A stretch of 64,000 bases of DNA. It comes from Zonotrichia leucophrys gambelii. Lineage: Eukaryota > Chordata > Aves > Passeriformes > Passerellidae. Shown here one piece after another: positions 60,040 through 64,000 of this stretch. The stretch lies in contig NC_088193.1 of assembly GCF_028769735.1 (NCBI RefSeq), forward strand, positions 5,669,814 to 5,733,813. The letters run 5' to 3'. The position numbers and the translations under genes are program-made. How positions within the stretch are numbered: the first letter of the stretch is position 1; each line of letters opens with the position of its first letter. Under the pieces are notes generated by a model. The model was not told the DNA's origin. It did no database searches and saw only the letters and a list, made by a program, of their open reading frames with translations.

Positions 60040-60509
60040 CCCAGCTGGGTCTAGGTAGGGTCATTGGAGTTTGGGGTTGGAGGAGATAAAAGAAACAATG
60101 GGAAGGATTCCACTGATTGATGAATGGAAAAAGATATTTGCCTTTACAAATACATTTTAGGTTTGCTGATAAATGAAATTGGACATTGAAAGATGAAAGA
60201 AACAATGGGGAAAAAAACCTAAATTTTTTAAGAATTAAGAATTAAAAGGGAGGATTATACATTAGAGGGGAATCTTTGGGATCAGGCGTTTTGGGAAGTC
60301 TGAACCTCTCAAGTACCTCAGAAATGGGGAAAGAGAGAGGGAAATGTGGCTGGGAAATTGGGATAAAAAGGAGGCTGCATCCTCCAAAAATTGGAGAGAC
60401 CCCAGGGGATGCCCCATGGCCTCTCCCTTTATTGGAATAAAGTTACAGAACTCCTCCGTCTCCTTTTTGGACATCAACCTCTGGTGTTTGTAAATTAATT
60501 TTCCTGACA
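60040..60509 (+). mobile_element. ERV LTR (family G)
   Basis: The right end TTTTCCTGACA at 60509 is clear. It contains GGGATAAAAAGGAGGCTGCA, CCTCTCCCTTTATTGGAATA, AATAAAGTTACAG and CTCCTTTTTGGACATCAACC. The left end is uncertain. Confidence 0.55.
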
Positions 60510-62955
60510 GCAGCAATTTTGCAGGATGGGAACAGCAAGCACAGCACGGGGCTCATCCTGGGAGCCAGAAATGCCCCCCAAAATCCTGGGAGCACCCGGG
60601 AAGGGACAGGAGGGACCTGCAGGGCTGGGGATACGCGGGGCAGATTTTTCCAGGCTGTTTGTTTGATCAAAAGGGTCTCTAAAACCCAGAGGCTGAGCAG
60701 TTAATAATGGCTTTCACATGCCCGGGCAGCCCCTGGGAACGCGAGCAGAGGATGAACTTTGGTGAGGGAACCCCAAAAATTCTTGAGGCTCCTCACGCTT
60801 TGCTGGAAGGAGATGCTGAGGGGCAGCCAGGTGAGGTTTTGCTCTTTCCCAGCTCTTTCTTTTTTTGGGCTGGTTCGTAACGAGCCCGGCGAGGCTACAA
60901 GGAATTCCAGCTACTGTTTGCGGGGCGAGCCGCTAATGAGAAGCAGCGGTGCCTCGGAGCGAAGATGCAAAGCGCGTCCTCCCAGATCAAAGATGCAGCT
61001 CCGGGAGCGGAAAGCCGGCAATAAATGACATCCTGTTGCCTGCAGCCTTACCTGTCCCGGTTCAGAGCAGGGGCAGAGCCTCCCTAGCTCCCCTCCCAAG
61101 GGAAGGGAGAGCCCTGGAGGTGTTGGCACCTTCCGAGGGGTTTGGGCTTGGAGGAGGCGCTGTCAGGGCTCACTTTTGGCTCCTGGCTCTGCATTTTCCT
61201 GCTGGTGTTAAAACACAAATTGTGCCCAGCTCGGTGAAGCTGGAGAGGGAGGAAAACCCACCCGAGTCAGTGGAAAGCAGCAGGAGAGGAGAGCAGCGGG
61301 CTGCTGATAAATCAGGGATGAGCTGCTGCAAGGAAGGAAAAGGGAAGGAAAACCCTTTTTTATGGGGTACTCAGGGCTCTGAGGCCCAAAACCCTAAATC
61401 TCCACCACTTTTGAGGCAGGAGGGCCTTCTCACTGTCAGGAGAGGAGGGGGCTGCTGAGACCAGCCAAGGCTCTGGGCTTGGAAGGAGCCCATTGGATAT
61501 GGAGACACATCCCAGACCAAACTCCACTGGACCCGGGCTTGCTTTCCTCCCTTCCTGCAGTTCTCCGGCCACCCAACATCTGGATTTTAAGTGTCCCTTT
61601 CCACACCTGTGTCACTGTCCACCACAAGCGTCCAAAATTGGTTTTAATTATTATTTCCCCCTCTGCCAGGGTCACAAACCCCACACTTTAAAAGGAGTGA
61701 GCAGAGCCGTGGCCCCAGGGCAGCTGCTGTTTGAGCCAGGGCTCTGTGTTTACTATAGGTAGGGATGTTGCTTTTAAGAGGAGATAATAACAGAGAGGAG
61801 GATGTAAATACACCCTGGAGTAAAGGGAGAGCAGCCTTTAACCCCACTCCTCATTACTCAGCACTGGCCAGACTCTGGTTTCCCAGGAATCCTGAGGTGC
61901 CAAACGCTGCTTGGCTCTTTCAATTCTTTTTCAGATGAGGCTGAGGGGGGAAAAAAACCAAATGTGGAGGATCTGGTCCTTGGGCTGGCACACCCAGCAA
62001 GGCTAAAGGAGCACAGGATGGATTCACCACCCCCAAACTGCTGCAAGGACATCTCAGGATGTTCCAGTGCCGCACAAAGGGCGCTCCAGAGGCCAGGAAT
62101 TTCATGAACTAATGGAGAAGGAGGGCTTAAGAGGAAAGAAGGAGTAATATATACGTAGTGATTTCCCTCTCTCCGTGACAGCCGGTTGTTCCCTGTTTCT
62201 GAGTGGGTTCCCAGCCAGGGACAGAATGTTTCTGCCCATCTCCTGGTGCTTGCCATGCTGAGCACACAGCAGCTACCTGGATTTACAGCCTGAGACTTTT
62301 ATATTGCTGCAGGGTTTTTCCTCGCTGCAAGGGAATTCAGTTGGGAATTCCAACGCAGTCTGAAACGGGGTGAATGAAGGGTTTGTAAATGAAGTCACAC
62401 AACACACACAGAGTGAAACAAACAAAGAGCAACAGGAGGAGCTGGCTGCATTGTATTATTCTCATAGGTATTTTCCACAAGTCTGATTTAGCCGGTTGTC
62501 TTATTCCAGCTGGAGGAAACCCCATGTGGATCCAGCTGTTGGTTCAGAGCATGGAAACTCCTTGTACGTGTGTCCTGTTGGAGTTTTCCCTGGGGCCCAA
62601 AGCCCTCTCTGTCCCTGGCTAAGGGAAGGACATGGGAACCTCCCGAGGCACCTTCTGAAACGAGATGCTCTCCAGCTGGCATGGGCCCGGTGCTTTCCAG
62701 CTGGGAGGGGATGCTGAGAATCAATCAGCGCTCTGGAGTAAACCCTTCCGTGCTGGTGGAGGGGGAACTGTGCCAGCGCCTCTATCAGGGGCTGGAGCCC
62801 CGGAGCCTGGGGAGGATCCGACCCGTGCGGGCAGCGCTGGGGCTGAAGAAGGGGTTAATCCTGGGAGAGCAACAGGCTGGAGTTGACACTTGCAGGCAGG
62901 CGGGGCTGCCGGCGCCTGATTGGCCTCAAATCGTATCCAAAAGTGGGTTGGGGTT
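60510..62955. other. Distal upstream region of ADAMTS8, mostly single-copy
   Basis: Apart from duplication 3 at 61303-61433, no transposon recognised. The position suggests regulatory DNA, but no specific element can be named from sequence alone. Confidence 0.45.
61303..61433 (+). repeat. Spacer duplication 3, copy 2
   Basis: Direct match to 58900-59062 without the purine expansion. Confidence 0.85.
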
Positions 62956-63006
62956 TTTCTTTTTTAGTTTCCCCCCCCCCTTTTTTTTTCCTTCTCTGTT
63001 TCTTCT

Positions 63007-63037
<31 letters not shown>

Positions 63038-63155
63038 CCCTGGTTTGGGGGGATATTTTTGTTTTTTTTTTTTTCCCTCTTTTTTTTTTTTCTTTCTGGT
63101 CGCGTTTTTTTTTTTTTTTCTCTCTCTCTCTCTTTCACTTCTCCTCCTCCCCCAG
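62956..63155. repeat. Polypyrimidine tract upstream of ADAMTS8
   Basis: About 200 bp of nearly pure T/C on the plus strand (long T runs, a C run, CT repeats), ending about 85 bp before the TATA box. Confidence 0.85.
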
Positions 63156-63238
63156 GCTCCGGCTGGCAGGGGAGGGGAGTGGGGAGAACAGCGAGAGATC
63201 AAAAATAAACCTCTTATGTCAAAGCCGGGGGGAGAAAG

Positions 63239-63246
63239 TATAAATA
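63239..63246 (+). promoter_or_regulatory. TATA box of ADAMTS8
   Basis: TATAAATA, 72 bp before the ATG, with no intervening ATG. Transcription would be expected to start near 63268-63275, giving a leader of only about 50 nt. Confidence 0.6.
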
Positions 63247-63930
63247 CAGCGGGCTCGGCGGCCGGCGCGGAGGCTGCGGGGGAAGAGCCCGGGGGGTGCG
63301 GGGCCGTGCCGTGCCGGGATGGGGCGGCGGGCGCTGCTGGCCGGCCGGGCCCCGCTCCACCTGCTGCTGCTGTGCCACGCCTGGGCGCTGCCGCCGCCGC
63401 CCCCGCGGGACACTCAGCCCGTGCTGCCCGCCCGCCTGCCCGCGCCCCCGGGGCAGCTGGCCCTGCGCCTGGCCGCCTTCGGCCGCGCCGTGGTCCTGCG
63501 CCTCCGCCCCGACACCACGTTCCTGGCCCCCCGCCTCCGCCTCCAGCGCCTGGGCGGCCGCCGCCCGCCAACGCCGCCAACGCCGCCGCGCCGCGGCTGC
63601 TTCTACGCGGGCGCCGTCGAGGGCAGCCCCGACGCGCCCGCCGTGCTCAGCAGCTGCGGCGGCGGAGGGCTGCGAGCCGCCTTCCTGCTGGACGGGGCGG
63701 CCTACGAGCTGCAGCCGCTGGGGCCGGCCGCGCCCGGGCCGCCCTGGGGCCGCCTGCACCGCCTGAGGCGCCGCGCGGCCCCGCCGGGAGCGCGCCCCGC
63801 CAGCCCCGGCCCCGAGCCCGGGCCGCGCCGCAGGGCCCCGCGCTTCGTGTCGCAGGCCCGCTATGTGGAGACGCTGCTGGTGGCTGACGCGTCCATGGTG
63901 CGCTTCTACGGCGAGGACGTGGAGGTAAGG
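63245..63930. promoter_or_regulatory. CpG island over ADAMTS8 exon 1
   Basis: GC-rich, CpG-dense block starting directly after the TATA box and covering exon 1. It contrasts sharply with the pyrimidine tract just upstream. Confidence 0.75.
63319..63924 (+). CDS. ADAMTS8: ADAMTS8 exon 1 (partial gene; continues beyond window)
   Basis: 606 nt, 202 codons, then donor GAG|GTAAGG at 63925. It starts MGRRALLAGRAPLHLLLLCH (signal peptide) with G at -3 and +4. The prodomain includes PGQLALRLAAFGRAVVLRL and GCFYAGAVEG (cysteine-switch-like region). RAPR precedes FVSQARYVETLLVADASMVR, the start of the catalytic domain; a furin-type R-x-x-R fits. The match to the ADAMTS8 N-terminus, the divergent position next to ADAMTS15 and the similar exon-1 end support the call. 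The family role is a secreted matrix metalloprotease, reported as anti-angiogenic and aggrecan-cleaving. Zinc-site and later exons lie outside the window. Extreme GC and proline/arginine-rich stretches (PPTPPTPP) reflect the CpG island. Confidence 0.9.
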
Positions 63931-64000
63931 GCTGGGTGCCCGCCGTCCCCCTGCCCGCAGCCTTCTGTCCGTGCTTGTGCCGCTCGTGTCTCTCCATCCT

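Noticed and set aside
1..64000. CRISPR arrays, operons, tRNA or rRNA genes
   Set aside because: None found. Tandem repeats here are direct micro- or minisatellites without unique spacers, and the locus is vertebrate.

Overview
The window looks like part of a songbird (passerine) microchromosome. The evidence is CR1 LINE fragments, several songbird-type endogenous-retrovirus LTR families, compact introns, GC-rich first exons and very long simple repeats. Only two protein-coding genes are supported. They are the divergently transcribed metalloprotease genes ADAMTS15 (minus strand, complete coding sequence in eight exons, 42059-53177) and ADAMTS8 (plus strand, exon 1 only, 63319-63924; the gene continues past the window). 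From general knowledge, this neighbouring head-to-head pair is conserved on human 11q24 and on chicken chromosome 24, which fits the assignment.

Layout. Positions 1-39.9 kb lie downstream of ADAMTS15. I see no gene there. The stretch holds LTR copies of at least five families (one family in three near-identical copies at 9.2, 18.3 and 26.2 kb), an inverted pair of LTRs at 30.0 and 39.1 kb, a tandem LTR duplication at 3.2-4.0 kb, CR1 fragments, and large micro- and minisatellites, including two long polypurine tracts. Positions 39.9-42.06 kb are the probable ADAMTS15 3' UTR. Positions 42.06-53.18 kb hold the ADAMTS15 exons and introns; the introns carry two LTRs, a CR1 and three tandem-repeat tracts. 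Positions 53.2-63.3 kb are the spacer between the two promoters. It holds GGGAT-type minisatellite DNA, a degenerate interstitial telomere-like array, a 50-bp minisatellite, a long ATT array, and a patchwork of duplicated segments in both orientations.

How the genes relate. Both encode secreted zinc metalloproteases of the extracellular matrix (signal peptide, prodomain with a furin-type site, reprolysin catalytic domain, then ancillary domains). The start codons are 10.1 kb apart. Each gene has a CpG-rich first exon and a TATA-like box a short distance upstream of its ATG.

I found no CRISPR, operon or novel enzymatic system; this is a vertebrate locus. The most unusual observations are: a tandem duplication that copies the exon 4/intron 4 splice donor of ADAMTS15 into the intron; an LTR that appears to end about 25 bp from the last splice acceptor; a perfect 30-bp inverted duplication inside an LTR; related minisatellites on both sides of ADAMTS15 exon 1; and the telomere-like array in the spacer. 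All coordinates come from reading the sequence by eye, and transposon boundaries are approximate unless stated.
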